Assembly (NCBI GenBank): GCA_029222685.1
Contig: JARHVB010000044.1
Location: forward strand, 1 to 57,668
Direction of reading: 5' to 3'
Length of the DNA stretch: 57,668 bases
From: Terripilifer ovatus
GTDB lineage: Bacteria; Pseudomonadota; Alphaproteobacteria; Rhizobiales; Beijerinckiaceae
The notes under the pieces are model-generated. The model did not search any database, was not told the origin of the DNA, and was given only the letters and a program-made list of their open reading frames with translations. This document shows, one piece after another, positions 15,168 through 23,592 of the stretch (positions within the stretch are counted from its first letter, which is position 1; every line of letters begins with the position of its first letter). The position numbers and the translations under genes were made by a program.

Positions 15168-15821
15168 TCATCCTGCGTTGGCGGGTACAGGCGTGTTGAG
15201 CAATTGCTGCTCCCACAAGAACGCGATGCCGCTGCCACCGGCATGCTGGATGATTACCTCGGTCAGCCTGGCGGCACTGTCGGTCCGCGCCCAGTCGCGC
15301 TGCCACTCGGCTGCTACCGCCAGCCAGGTCATCATATTGGCGCCGGCGGCGATCATCCGCTGGATGGCGACCTGGTGGGCCTCGACGGAAACAGCGCCGG
15401 ACGCATCGGTGACGACCGTCACGTCCCAGCCTTCGCCCAGCGCCTGGATCGTCGGCATCGCGACACACACCTCGGTCCACAGTCCGGCGATGACGAGCTG
15501 TTTGCGGCCCGTCGCCTTGACCGCGTCCACCACCTTCCGATCCTGCCAAGTGTTGATCAACGTGCGGTCGATCACGTCCTGGCCCGGAAAGACATCGGTG
15601 ATCTGGGGAAAAAGGAGGCCGCCCCGCTCGGCGATCACACTGGTCAGGATCGTGGGGACGCCGAAGGCCTTGGCGGCCTTTGCCAGGCCCACCGTATTGT
15701 TGATGACCATCTGCGGTTCATGGCTGTTCACGTTCGCGAGCTGGTAGGGCTGGTGGTCGATCAGAACGAGGACTGAATTGTCCGGGCGAAGAAGCGAAGC
15801 GAGGCCGTTACGAAAGGTCAT
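15168..15821 (-). CDS. Isochorismatase-family cysteine hydrolase (YcaC-like)
   Basis: I start this 217-residue protein at ATG 15821, which has AAGGA seven bases upstream; the open frame runs further but without family similarity. The alpha/beta hydrolase fold of the isochorismatase/YcaC group is seen in VLVLIDHQPYQ (Asp22), the IDRTLINTWQD region and LWTEVCVAMPTIQ (nucleophile Cys119), then VVTDASGAVSVEAHQ. Substrates of this group are often amides or unknown. It is divergent from a LysR gene 147 bases away, which probably controls it. Confidence 0.85.
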   Translation of the reverse strand: MTFRNGLASLLRPDNSVLVLIDHQPYQLANVNSHEPQMVINNTVGLAKAAKAFGVPTILTSVIAERGGLLFPQITDVFPGQDVIDRTLINTWQDRKVVDAVKATGRKQLVIAGLWTEVCVAMPTIQALGEGWDVTVVTDASGAVSVEAHQVAIQRMIAAGANMMTWLAVAAEWQRDWARTDSAARLTEVIIQHAGGSGIAFLWEQQLLNTPVPANAG

Positions 15822-15968
15822 CAGGATATCCTTTGCGGTTGTGATGAGGGGCATGGTTTGGCGGAGACGGTCGCCAGGGACATTGCCTGGAACCGATATT
15901 GCCGTTCCTCTTTGAGGTACGATAGTGTCGTTCAATGGTGATCTGTGTCGCCGAACGGGGAACGCTGA

Positions 15969-16868
15969 ATGGACATCGAAGAACTGCGGACCTTCGTGGA
16001 GGTGGCGGATGCCGGAGGCGTTTCGCCGGCTGCGCTCCGGCTCGGCGTGTCCAAGTCGATCGTCAGTCGGCGGCTCATGCGCATCGAAGCGGAACTCGGC
16101 GTTCAGCTTCTTGCGCGGACCACCCGGGGCGCCGCTCTGACCGAGGCAGGGACCACATTCCGGGACTATGCGGCGAGAGTCTGCGCCGAGATCGATGCAG
16201 CCAGGGAAACGATCCTGCCCGCCGGTGACCTGCGCGGCCGCCTGAGGGTTGCCGTCCCGCTGTCGTTCGGGGTGACGCATTTCGCGCCGATCCTCGCGGA
16301 AATGGCGCGCCGCCATCCCCGGCTACAGATCCAGACGTGTTACAGTGATCGCTTCGTCGATCTCGTCACGGAGGGCTATGATTGTGCGATACGGGTCGGC
16401 TATCTGCAGGATTCCAATCTGATCGCAAGGCGGGTCGGACGAATCTATGGGAAGTTCGTCGCGAGCCCGGACTACATCAAGGCGCACGGGTCTCCCGAGA
16501 CGCCGGAGGACCTCGCCGCTCACGAGGCTCTCATGCAGGGCACCGAGAGCTGGCAGTTCATGCATGGCGACAAGATCGTCACCGTTCATCCGCACGGGCG
16601 CTTCAAGGCGGACAACGGCACGGCTCTCGCCGCCGCCGCCGTCGCAGGGCTCGGCATCGCCTGTCTTCCGGATTTTCTCACCGATGATCACATCGCTGCC
16701 GGTGCGCTCATACCGGTGCTGACACGCCATCCGCCGCCGCCGGCCGGCGCATATGTGGTCCGCCCGCCAGGGCAGCATCCCGCACGGAAGATACGGGTCC
16801 TCACCGAATTGCTGATCGAATATTGCGAACCGGCCCCTCATCTCGCCCGCGTCGATCGACAGATGTGA
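15969..16868 (+). CDS. LysR-family transcriptional regulator
   Basis: The 299-residue protein has an N-terminal winged helix (about residues 1-60: MDIEELRTFVEVADAGGVSPAA, then SRRLMRIEAELGVQLLART) and a C-terminal effector-binding domain from about residue 88 (LRGRLRVAVPLSFG). It resembles the subgroup that lacks an obvious ligand assignment. It is divergent from the isochorismatase-like hydrolase gene, the standard arrangement for a LysR regulator and its target. Confidence 0.92.
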   Translation: MDIEELRTFVEVADAGGVSPAALRLGVSKSIVSRRLMRIEAELGVQLLARTTRGAALTEAGTTFRDYAARVCAEIDAARETILPAGDLRGRLRVAVPLSFGVTHFAPILAEMARRHPRLQIQTCYSDRFVDLVTEGYDCAIRVGYLQDSNLIARRVGRIYGKFVASPDYIKAHGSPETPEDLAAHEALMQGTESWQFMHGDKIVTVHPHGRFKADNGTALAAAAVAGLGIACLPDFLTDDHIAAGALIPVLTRHPPPPAGAYVVRPPGQHPARKIRVLTELLIEYCEPAPHLARVDRQM

Positions 16869-16877
16869 GCGAACGAC

Positions 16878-16921
16878 ACGCTGCTCGAACTTGAAGTGCT
16901 TCATCGCATTGGTGAGGTACG
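16878..16921 (-). pseudogene. Relic of a udgX-type gene
   Basis: This 44-base stretch matches 18747-18790 inside the intact udgX gene with five mismatches, in the same orientation. It encodes YLTNAMKHFKFEQR. There is no similarity on either side beyond this, so it is a remnant of a second or earlier copy. Confidence 0.6.
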
Positions 16922-17116
16922 CCGGGGCTGGTACCCGAGCTTCATCGAAAACAAGTCGAACTCGATCACGCCATTGCAGCTTCCGACCAACAATCCTACG
17001 CATTTCACCTGCGGAGTTGTCAGCGATCTGGTGATCTTTATCTCAAGGTCGTACCTTGAGCGCCACAAATTTGGAAATGTGTGGGGGATGCGTGCCGAAC
17101 TAAGTGGCGCCGCGCC

Positions 17117-17219
17117 AGAGCATTTTCGGTTCTGTAGAATCAGAACCGAAGCTCTAGTTTTCTGTTTTGACGCGTTTTCTTCACGCGAACCGGTGACCAC
17201 TTCGCTCGAAAACGCTCTA
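17117..17219. repeat. Full copy of a rhizobial intergenic repeat
   Basis: The element begins AGAGCATTTTCGGTTCTG, forms a hairpin with CAGAACCGAAGCTCT, and continues with GACGCGTTTTCTTCACGCG, AACCGGTGACC and CTCGAAAACGCTCT. This order is a familiar pattern in Hyphomicrobiales intergenic regions. The 48-base element at 11646-11693 is a partial, inverted copy. With the udgX relic it accounts for most of the gene-free interval 16869-17252. Confidence 0.6.
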
Positions 17220-17252
17220 TTTATCTGCCGGAATCGTAAAATGGACCTTGGG

Positions 17253-17819
17253 TTATAGGAGGTCTTTATATTTCACTAGCTCACCCACGAACATCGGCAG
17301 ACCCTGCGACTCCAAAGTTGAAAGGTATTCGTCAGCGGTTTTTGGGGGGCTTTTTAGGCGAGCGCGGCAGTCTCTGGCCGCGATCGCCACGGTGGCAGCA
17401 TCAAGATCAAACTGCTGATACAGAAATGCATCCGGATGTAATATCTCCAGATCATACCGCCCTGCGATGTCTGACGGGAAGTCCTTCAAATTGAACGTCA
17501 CTATGGCATCTGCCCAGTGGATGGCGGCAGCCAGGACGTGACGGTCATCGAGATCAGGCAGATTCAAGGCTGGGATTAGCTCTTCAAAGCCTTCCACGCG
17601 GCTGCCAAGAACGCTGTCATTCATAAGTTTTCGAGTGCGGGCCAAGCGAGCGGGGTCAAGGTCCTGCCGTTGCTTTAAAAGATTTCGAATCCACTCATCA
17701 TGAATCATATCGGTCCATCGTGCGCGAAAAATTCCGCTCCCAGCAAGTTCCAAGAGGAAATCGCGAAGAGGAGCGGGATAAAGCACACACGCGTCTAATA
17801 TAATTGTATAGCCGGCTAT
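17253..17819 (-). CDS. PIN-domain toxin, probable ATA in place of ATG start
   Basis: This is a PIN ribonuclease of the type paired with an excisionase-like antitoxin. The catalytic N-terminus reads GYTIILDACVLYPAPLRD, with the first metal-binding Asp in LDAC. Further acidic residues lie in DLDDRHVLAAAI and IVTFNLKDF. The codon where homologues begin is ATA at 17819-17817, one base after the antitoxin stop. No ATG, GTG or TTG lies between the upstream in-frame stop and this point. The first usable start is GTG 17786, which would leave out the catalytic Asp. The toxin is therefore silent, translated from AUA, or truncated and inactive. Length is 188 residues from ATA and 177 from GTG. Confidence 0.75.
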   Translation of the reverse strand: MAGYTIILDACVLYPAPLRDFLLELAGSGIFRARWTDMIHDEWIRNLLKQRQDLDPARLARTRKLMNDSVLGSRVEGFEELIPALNLPDLDDRHVLAAAIHWADAIVTFNLKDFPSDIAGRYDLEILHPDAFLYQQFDLDAATVAIAARDCRARLKSPPKTADEYLSTLESQGLPMFVGELVKYKDLL

Positions 17820-17820
17820 T

Positions 17821-18264
17821 CTAATATCCCATCTCCGACCTCTGAGCTTCGGCGGTCAGTTCATCAAGCGCTTGTCGGCGCGCGATTTCATGGGTGCGCT
17901 TGAAGGTCTCCAGATCACTAAAGTTGATTCTTCGATGGGTTCCAACTTTATGGTAGGCAATTTTCTTGTCTTCCAACAGTTTGACCACATGAGGCCTTGA
18001 GACGTTGAGATAATCGGCAGCCTGTCTTGTGGTCAGCTCTGCATGCAGCGGTATCAATGTCACAGCATTGCCTTGCGACATTTCCGTTAACAGGTGCGTC
18101 AAAAGCTTTGCCGCAGCCATAGGCAAAATCAACTCTTCACCGTCGTCAAGGCGAATGCGTAAGGTTGCAGTTTTGGCTCGGCGGGACAGCAGCCGACTGG
18201 CCTTTGCTGCCAGCTCTGCTTCATCCGGCGTTGGCACCACCGTGCCAGGGCGTTCGAGTAGCAT
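17821..18264 (-). CDS. HTH (excisionase-type) antitoxin of the PIN toxin pair
   Basis: The 147-residue protein starts at ATG 18264 with GGGAGAG upstream; the longer frame to 18360 has no such site. The C-terminal half holds a MerR/excisionase-type helix-turn-helix: ELTTRQAADYLNVSRPHVVKLLEDKKIAYHKVGTHRRI. The N-terminal half is alpha-helical with basic patches. Pairs of this type followed directly by a PIN protein act as toxin-antitoxin modules in which the antitoxin represses its own operon. The stop is one base before the toxin's expected start codon. Confidence 0.8.
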   Translation of the reverse strand: MLLERPGTVVPTPDEAELAAKASRLLSRRAKTATLRIRLDDGEELILPMAAAKLLTHLLTEMSQGNAVTLIPLHAELTTRQAADYLNVSRPHVVKLLEDKKIAYHKVGTHRRINFSDLETFKRTHEIARRQALDELTAEAQRSEMGY

Positions 18265-18437
18265 GGCAATCTCTCCCAAATTCGTTACTTGAGTATATGG
18301 GGAGTTCTGGCATAAACGCAATAAACGAAACGATAAGGGACGTGATTCAAAACGTCGCATCGTCCAAATGCATTAGCTGGCCGCCATAAGCTTCTACCCA
18401 GCTCTTGTTAGGCATAACCTTAAACTTAAATATTATC

Positions 18438-19838
18438 TCACGCCGCCATAGCCGCGACCCTCTTCAAATCCTCCACAAACGCCGCATAAGCCTCCGCTTT
18501 CGCCTTCGCATCCGGCAGGCGCAGCAGATAGGACGGATGCACGGTGATATAGCCGTGCAGGCCGCCGAACTCGGCCGGTCCCCGCGCGCGCGTCACGGGC
18601 ATGGCCTTGCCGGCCAGCGCCAGCACGGCGGTGGCGCCCAGCGCCACCACGAGCTTCGGCCGCACGAAATCCAGTTCCTTCATCAGCCACCAGCGGTAGT
18701 GCTTCACCTCGCCTGCCGTCGGTGATTTGTGCAGGCGCAGCTTGCCGCGCTGCTCGAATTTGAAATGCTTCACCGCATTGGTGAGGTAGGTTTTCCTGCG
18801 GTCGATGCCGGCTTCCGCCAGCGCTTTGTCCAGCAATTGGCCCGCCGGGCCGACGAAGGGGCGGCCCTGCTGGTCTTCCTGGTCGCCGGGCTGTTCGCCG
18901 ACGAAGGCGATGGCGGGGTGTTGCGGCCCTTCGCCGAGCACGGCGCGCGTTCCGCCCGGCACCAGCGGTTCGGAAGCGGCGATGATGCGGTTGAGTTCGG
19001 CGAGCGAGCGCGGCTCCTGATCGGCCATGGCGGCGACGGCCTTCGCCGGGTTGCGCTTGATGGCTGCTGCGGGCTCCTGCTCGATCATAGCGCCGGTGCG
19101 CGATGCGGCCTGGCGCAGCAGCGCCGGGATGGCGGCGGTTTCTGGCATGTTGCGCCAGTATTTCTTCGGCATTTCGGTGCGCATCATGTCGGGGTTTACC
19201 CGCGCCGGATTGAACGTGCTCTCGTAATAGCTGCGCCAGCCGTCCTCGAAGTCGTCGCCGTCAGGCGCCATGCGCCGGTCGCCCGGCGGGCCGAGGTGGA
19301 GCGCCTGCCGGTCCCAATGCAGCGAGCCTTTCGGCGTCAGGATGGTCCAGTCCATGGCGCGATAACGGTCGATGAAGAACTGCGCCACCGCCTCGACAAT
19401 GAAGTGATCCGGCTCGAACCAGGCGATGAAGCGCTCGCCGCGCTCGCCGTCGACTTTGCGGAAGCGCAGGAAGGCGTGCATCTTGTGAATGTCGCGCCGC
19501 ACCGATTTGGCCATGATGTTGAGGCGATGCACCAGCGGATCGCTGGCGACCTCCAGCAGGGCGCGTTCGCCGCGTGCGATGCGATGGATCAGCCCGTGCA
19601 GCAGCGCGTAGCGCTCGGGATCGGAATGGCAGACGACCATTTCGCATAAAGGCCTGACGGCGCGCGGCAGGGAGAGTGGCGGCGCGTCCGCATCCACCGC
19701 GCTGCCGAACAGGCCCGGCGTATCGGCCGTCACCCACATCACTTCGTCGGGCCGCACGTCGCGCGCCAGCAGCATGCGGACGGCGCGGCGGAAGCCTTCG
19801 AGGTCGGCGCCCTCTTTCAACACGATGCGCGTCAGCAT
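18438..19838 (-). CDS. DUF4130 and UdgX-type uracil-DNA glycosylase fusion protein
   Basis: This 466-residue protein has two parts. Residues 1-250 are DUF4130 (WVTADTPGLFG, IMAKSVRRDIHKMHAFLRFR, WTILTPKGSLHW). Residues about 280-466 are a family 4/UdgX glycosylase domain with motif A GEQPGDQED at 314-322, KHFKFEQR followed by LRLHKSP containing His370, and motif B HPSYLLR at 434-440. In UdgX the equivalent histidine forms a covalent bond with the DNA abasic sugar. The whole protein has two cysteines, both in DUF4130 (65 and 70), so the 4Fe-4S ligands usual in this superfamily are missing. Its start overlaps the stop of the radical SAM gene (TGATG). The role is inferred to be uracil-DNA repair. 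Confidence 0.88.
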   Translation of the reverse strand: MLTRIVLKEGADLEGFRRAVRMLLARDVRPDEVMWVTADTPGLFGSAVDADAPPLSLPRAVRPLCEMVVCHSDPERYALLHGLIHRIARGERALLEVASDPLVHRLNIMAKSVRRDIHKMHAFLRFRKVDGERGERFIAWFEPDHFIVEAVAQFFIDRYRAMDWTILTPKGSLHWDRQALHLGPPGDRRMAPDGDDFEDGWRSYYESTFNPARVNPDMMRTEMPKKYWRNMPETAAIPALLRQAASRTGAMIEQEPAAAIKRNPAKAVAAMADQEPRSLAELNRIIAASEPLVPGGTRAVLGEGPQHPAIAFVGEQPGDQEDQQGRPFVGPAGQLLDKALAEAGIDRRKTYLTNAVKHFKFEQRGKLRLHKSPTAGEVKHYRWWLMKELDFVRPKLVVALGATAVLALAGKAMPVTRARGPAEFGGLHGYITVHPSYLLRLPDAKAKAEAYAAFVEDLKRVAAMAA

Positions 19839-21046
19839 CAGAACAGGCTCAACTGCTTTGCCGGGGGGACGATGCGCTGGCGCAGGTCGATCCGGTCGGT
19901 CAGCGCGGCGGGGTGATAGTCATCGGTCATCAGGAAGGGGCGGGCGCGCCGCAAGGCGCCGGAGAGCCGCGCCACATCGTCGAGCCGCAGCCGCGTGTGA
20001 CGGCGCGCCAGCACGATACGGTCGACGGCGCGCTTGCCGAGCCCCGGCACGCGCAGCAGCATTTCCCGGTCGGCCTTGTTGACGTCGACGGGGAAGCGAT
20101 GCCGGTTCTTCAGCGCCCAGGCGAGCTTGGGGTCGATCTCGAGATCGAGCATGCCGTGCTCACCGCCCGACGCGATCTCGTCGACGCTGAAGCCATAGTA
20201 ACGCAGCAGCCAGTCCGCCTGGTAGAGGCGGTTCTCGCGCTGCAGCGGCGGCGGCTTCGCCGGCAGGATGGCGCTTGCCTGCGGGATGGGGCTGAACGCC
20301 GAATAGTAGACGCGGCGCATGGCGAAGCGGCTGTAGAGCATGTCGCTCGTGCGCAGCACATGCTCGTCATTCGCCTCGTCGGCGCCGACGATCATCTGCG
20401 TGCTCTGGCCGGCGGGCGAAAAACGCCGTCGCTCTTCCTTCGCCTCGACGATGCGCTCATGCATCTGGCCCATAGCGTTGTTGATGGTGGCGCTGCTCTT
20501 CTCCGGCGCTAGCTTTTCAAGGCTCTGCTGCAGCGGCAGTTCCATGTTGATCGACAGCCGGTCGGCCCACAGGCCGGCCTGCTCGATGAGCCAGGGGCTC
20601 GCCTCGGGAATGGTCTTGAGGTGGATGTAGCCGGCGAAGCCGTGGTCGCGGCGCAGGATCTTGGCCACCAGCATCATCTGCTCCATCGTGTGATCGGGCG
20701 TGCGGATGATGCCCGACGACAGGAACAGGCCTTCGATGTAATTGCGCTTGTAGAATTCGACGGTGAGCTTCACCACTTCCTCGACGCTGAAGCGCGCGCG
20801 CTTCACGTTGGAGGAGCGCCGGTTGATGCAATAGGCGCAATCGAACAGGCAGTAGTTGGTGAGCAGGATCTTCAAAAGCGAGATGCAGCGGCCGTCGGGC
20901 GTATAGGCATGGCAGATGCCGTTGCTCGTCGAGCCCAGGCCTTTGGGCCCGGCGACGCGCTTCGGCGCGCCCGAGGAGGCGCAGGACGCATCATATTTCG
21001 CCGCATCGGCGAGGATGCGTAGTTTCGCCGTCAATGCCGGGTCCAT
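19838..21046 (-). CDS. Radical SAM protein with helix-hairpin-helix, putative DNA repair or modification
   Basis: I start this 402-residue protein at ATG 21046, which has GGAG five bases upstream. The iron-sulfur motif CX3CX2C is Cys66, Cys70, Cys73 in NYCLFDCAYC. A C-terminal helix-hairpin-helix (LLRVPGLGKRAVDRI) near residue 325 suggests DNA contact. It belongs to the group of putative DNA repair/modification radical SAM proteins that occur beside DUF4130-UdgX fusions; its chemistry is unknown. Upstream of the DUF4130-UdgX gene with a one-base overlap, it is the first gene of a two-gene operon. Confidence 0.88.
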   Translation of the reverse strand: MDPALTAKLRILADAAKYDASCASSGAPKRVAGPKGLGSTSNGICHAYTPDGRCISLLKILLTNYCLFDCAYCINRRSSNVKRARFSVEEVVKLTVEFYKRNYIEGLFLSSGIIRTPDHTMEQMMLVAKILRRDHGFAGYIHLKTIPEASPWLIEQAGLWADRLSINMELPLQQSLEKLAPEKSSATINNAMGQMHERIVEAKEERRRFSPAGQSTQMIVGADEANDEHVLRTSDMLYSRFAMRRVYYSAFSPIPQASAILPAKPPPLQRENRLYQADWLLRYYGFSVDEIASGGEHGMLDLEIDPKLAWALKNRHRFPVDVNKADREMLLRVPGLGKRAVDRIVLARRHTRLRLDDVARLSGALRRARPFLMTDDYHPAALTDRIDLRQRIVPPAKQLSLF

Positions 21047-21278
21047 CGTCACTCCACCTGCATGTTCTTGTTATGTTCTTATCTGGCGGAGGGCAACAGG
21101 AAATCAAGATCGCGCTGCAGGTCCATGGTGCCTGTTCAGCCGTCTGCCGAAATGCCGAACATTATCAGGAGCTAGTAAACTGTCATGCTTGCCGGACATG
21201 TTGACAGTCCGGCCGAACCGGACAAAGTTGCCCACATCAAGAAAAAGCGCGGTCACGCGCGAATAAAGGAAACGCCAG

Positions 21279-22454
21279 ATGAGAATTCGAGCCCTTCCCG
21301 CGGCAGCGCTTGCCTGTGTCTTTGCGACGACCGCCATGGCACAGAACGCGCTGAAGATCGGCGTGCTGCTGCCGATGACCGGCGTTTTCGCGCCGATCGG
21401 CAAGGAGCAGTTGAACGGCATGCAGCTCGCCGTCGATGAGGCGAGCGGCGCGGTCGCGGGGCGGAAAATCGAACTCGTCGTGGAGGACAGCGAGGCCAAG
21501 CCGGATGTGGGTCTGAGCAAGGCGCGCAAGCTCATCCTGTCGGACCGGGTCGATGCGATGGCGGGCATCGTGTCGTCGGCTGTCGCGCTGGCGGTGGCGC
21601 CCTATACGTCGTCGCAGAAGATGCCGCTGGTCATCTCGAATGCCGGCACCAACCTGCTGTCGGGCGAAAAATGCGACCGCTATATTTTCCGCGCCGCCTA
21701 TTCATCCGCGCAGGCCGGCGCGCCGATGGGAACCTGGCTGGCCAAGCAGGGCGTCAAGAACATCTTCATTCTCGCGTCGGATTTCGTCACGCCGCATGAA
21801 TTCGTGGCGGCGTTCAAGGACGCCTACGTCAAGGGCGGCGGCACGATCGCCGGCGAGGCCTATCCGCCATTCAACCGCACCCAGGATTACGGCCCCTATA
21901 TTTCGCAGGCGCGGGCGGCAAAGCCCGGCGGCGTCTTCGCGATCTTCTACGGCGGCGAGGCCGTGCTGTTCACCAAGCAATACGAGTCGTTCGGCATCAA
22001 GCAGAGCGTGCCGCTTTACACGTCCATGGGCCTGACGCCGGCCATGCTGCATGAAGCGGAGGGCAGCGCGGCGCGCGATGTGGTTGCCTCCGTCAATTAC
22101 GTGCCGGAACTCGATTCGCCTGAGAACAAGAAATTCGTCGCGGCCTACAAGGCGAAGTTCTCGGGCGTGCCGGCGGAGTTCGCTGTCATGGGATACGATT
22201 CCATCCGCTTCATCATCGAGGCGGTCCGTGCCCGCAGCGGCGACACCAAGGACAAGGAAGCATTGGTCTCTGCTTTGGAGAAGGTCTCCTATACGGGGCC
22301 GCGCGGGCCGATGGCCGTCGATCCGCGCAATCGCGGCGCGACGCAGAACATCTACATCGCCAAGACGGTGAAGGCCGGCAATGGCATCGGCTATGAAGTG
22401 ATGGAGACGCTTCCCAACATTCCTGATCCGGTGCAGGGCTGCAACCTGAAGTGA
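21279..22454 (+). CDS. ABC transporter substrate-binding protein, LivJ type (family 6)
   Basis: The 391-residue periplasmic protein has a signal peptide cut after AMA at about residue 21, then LKIGVLLPMTGVFAPIGKEQLNGMQLAVDE and VGLSKARKLILSDRVDAMAG. These are the markers of the branched-chain amino acid and aromatic acid receptor family. No LivH/M/G/F genes are present. The gene stops eight bases before a flavin monooxygenase gene, so both are probably on one transcript and the ligand may be the monooxygenase's substrate. Confidence 0.88.
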   Translation: MRIRALPAAALACVFATTAMAQNALKIGVLLPMTGVFAPIGKEQLNGMQLAVDEASGAVAGRKIELVVEDSEAKPDVGLSKARKLILSDRVDAMAGIVSSAVALAVAPYTSSQKMPLVISNAGTNLLSGEKCDRYIFRAAYSSAQAGAPMGTWLAKQGVKNIFILASDFVTPHEFVAAFKDAYVKGGGTIAGEAYPPFNRTQDYGPYISQARAAKPGGVFAIFYGGEAVLFTKQYESFGIKQSVPLYTSMGLTPAMLHEAEGSAARDVVASVNYVPELDSPENKKFVAAYKAKFSGVPAEFAVMGYDSIRFIIEAVRARSGDTKDKEALVSALEKVSYTGPRGPMAVDPRNRGATQNIYIAKTVKAGNGIGYEVMETLPNIPDPVQGCNLK

Positions 22455-22461
22455 TATCGTC

Positions 22462-23568
22462 ATGACCAGTAACCGTCTGAAGCTCGGCGTCTTCGGCCTG
22501 AATGTCGACAGTGCCTGCTCGATCACCGACATCGACGGCCGGTTCCATCCCACCTGGGCGAACGTCAAAACCCTCACCGGCCTTGCCGATGCAGCCGGGT
22601 TCGAGGCGATCGTGCCTGTCGCGCGCTGGCGCGGCTTCGGCGGCGCCACCAATTTCAACGGCGCGTGCTACGAGACCTATACATGGGCGGCGGGCGTCGC
22701 CGGGGCGACGCGCAGTGCCAATGTTTTCTCGACCTCCCACGTGCCGACGTTGCATCCCATCGTCGCCGCCAAACAGGCAACGACCATCGATCATATCTCC
22801 GAAGGGCGCTTCGCGCTGAACATCGTCTGCGGCTGGTTCGAGCCGGAGCTCGAAATGTTCGGCGCGCCCATCATGGCGCATGACGAGCGCTATGCCTATG
22901 CCACGGAATGGCTTGAGGTCGTCAAGCTGTTGTGGACGTCCGCGAAAGAGTTCGACTACGCGGGCAAATATTTCCGGATCAGGAACGGCTTTCACGAACC
23001 GAAGCCGATCCAGCAGCCGTTTCCGAAGCTCATGAATGCCGGCGGTTCCGGCATCGGCCGGCATTTCGCGACAAAACATTGCGACATGATCTTCGTCCAC
23101 ATCAAGGGACAGGACATCGCTGCCGCCAGACGCGATGTTGAGGAAGTGCGCGAACTGGCGCAGGCCAGATACGGCCGCAACATCCAGGTCTGGGCGAATT
23201 GCTATTGCGCCATCGGCGATACCGACAAGGCGGCGCAGGAATTCATCGACTGGTGCGTTCACAAGCACGGCGACTGGGACGCCGTCGACAATGTCATCCG
23301 CAGCCTGGGCATCCAGACCGGCGTGCTGCCGCCGGAACAGCTCGAAGCCGCGAAATATCATTTCATCGCCGGCTGGGGCGGGTTTCCCCTTGTCGGCACG
23401 GCGCGGCATGTGGCCGATAAACTAGCGCAGCTGTCGGAGGTCGGTCTCGACGGTGTGCTGCTGTCGTGGCCGCGCTACGAGGAAGGACTGCGGCGCTTCA
23501 TCGCCGAGGTTCTTCCCTTGACCGAGCGCGATGGATTGCGGCAGCGCTTCGAACCGCGCACTGTTTGA
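22462..23568 (+). CDS. LLM class flavin-dependent monooxygenase (SsuD/RutA-like)
   Basis: This 368-residue protein is an FMN-dependent bacterial luciferase-like enzyme. LGVFGLNVDSACS at the N-terminus, FEAIVPVARWRGFGG, STSHVPTLHPIVAAKQATTIDHIS and FALNIVCGWFEPELEMFG are typical of the SsuD/RutA branch, which cleaves C-S or ring C-N bonds with reduced FMN supplied by a reductase not seen here. It lies eight bases after the LivJ-type receptor. The true substrate is unknown. Confidence 0.88.
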   Translation: MTSNRLKLGVFGLNVDSACSITDIDGRFHPTWANVKTLTGLADAAGFEAIVPVARWRGFGGATNFNGACYETYTWAAGVAGATRSANVFSTSHVPTLHPIVAAKQATTIDHISEGRFALNIVCGWFEPELEMFGAPIMAHDERYAYATEWLEVVKLLWTSAKEFDYAGKYFRIRNGFHEPKPIQQPFPKLMNAGGSGIGRHFATKHCDMIFVHIKGQDIAAARRDVEEVRELAQARYGRNIQVWANCYCAIGDTDKAAQEFIDWCVHKHGDWDAVDNVIRSLGIQTGVLPPEQLEAAKYHFIAGWGGFPLVGTARHVADKLAQLSEVGLDGVLLSWPRYEEGLRRFIAEVLPLTERDGLRQRFEPRTV

Positions 23569-23592
23569 TGATGGCTGCGATAGACGGCGCGG

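Noticed and set aside
15822..16316. N-terminal extension of the isochorismatase-like protein
   Set aside because: The frame is open to 16316 but overlaps the LysR gene and lacks similarity; AAGGA before ATG 15821 fixes the start.
18407..18413. GTTAGGC resembling an integron attC core site
   Set aside because: No matching second core site with inverted R sequence within the usual 60-140 bases, and no integrase; a chance seven-base match.
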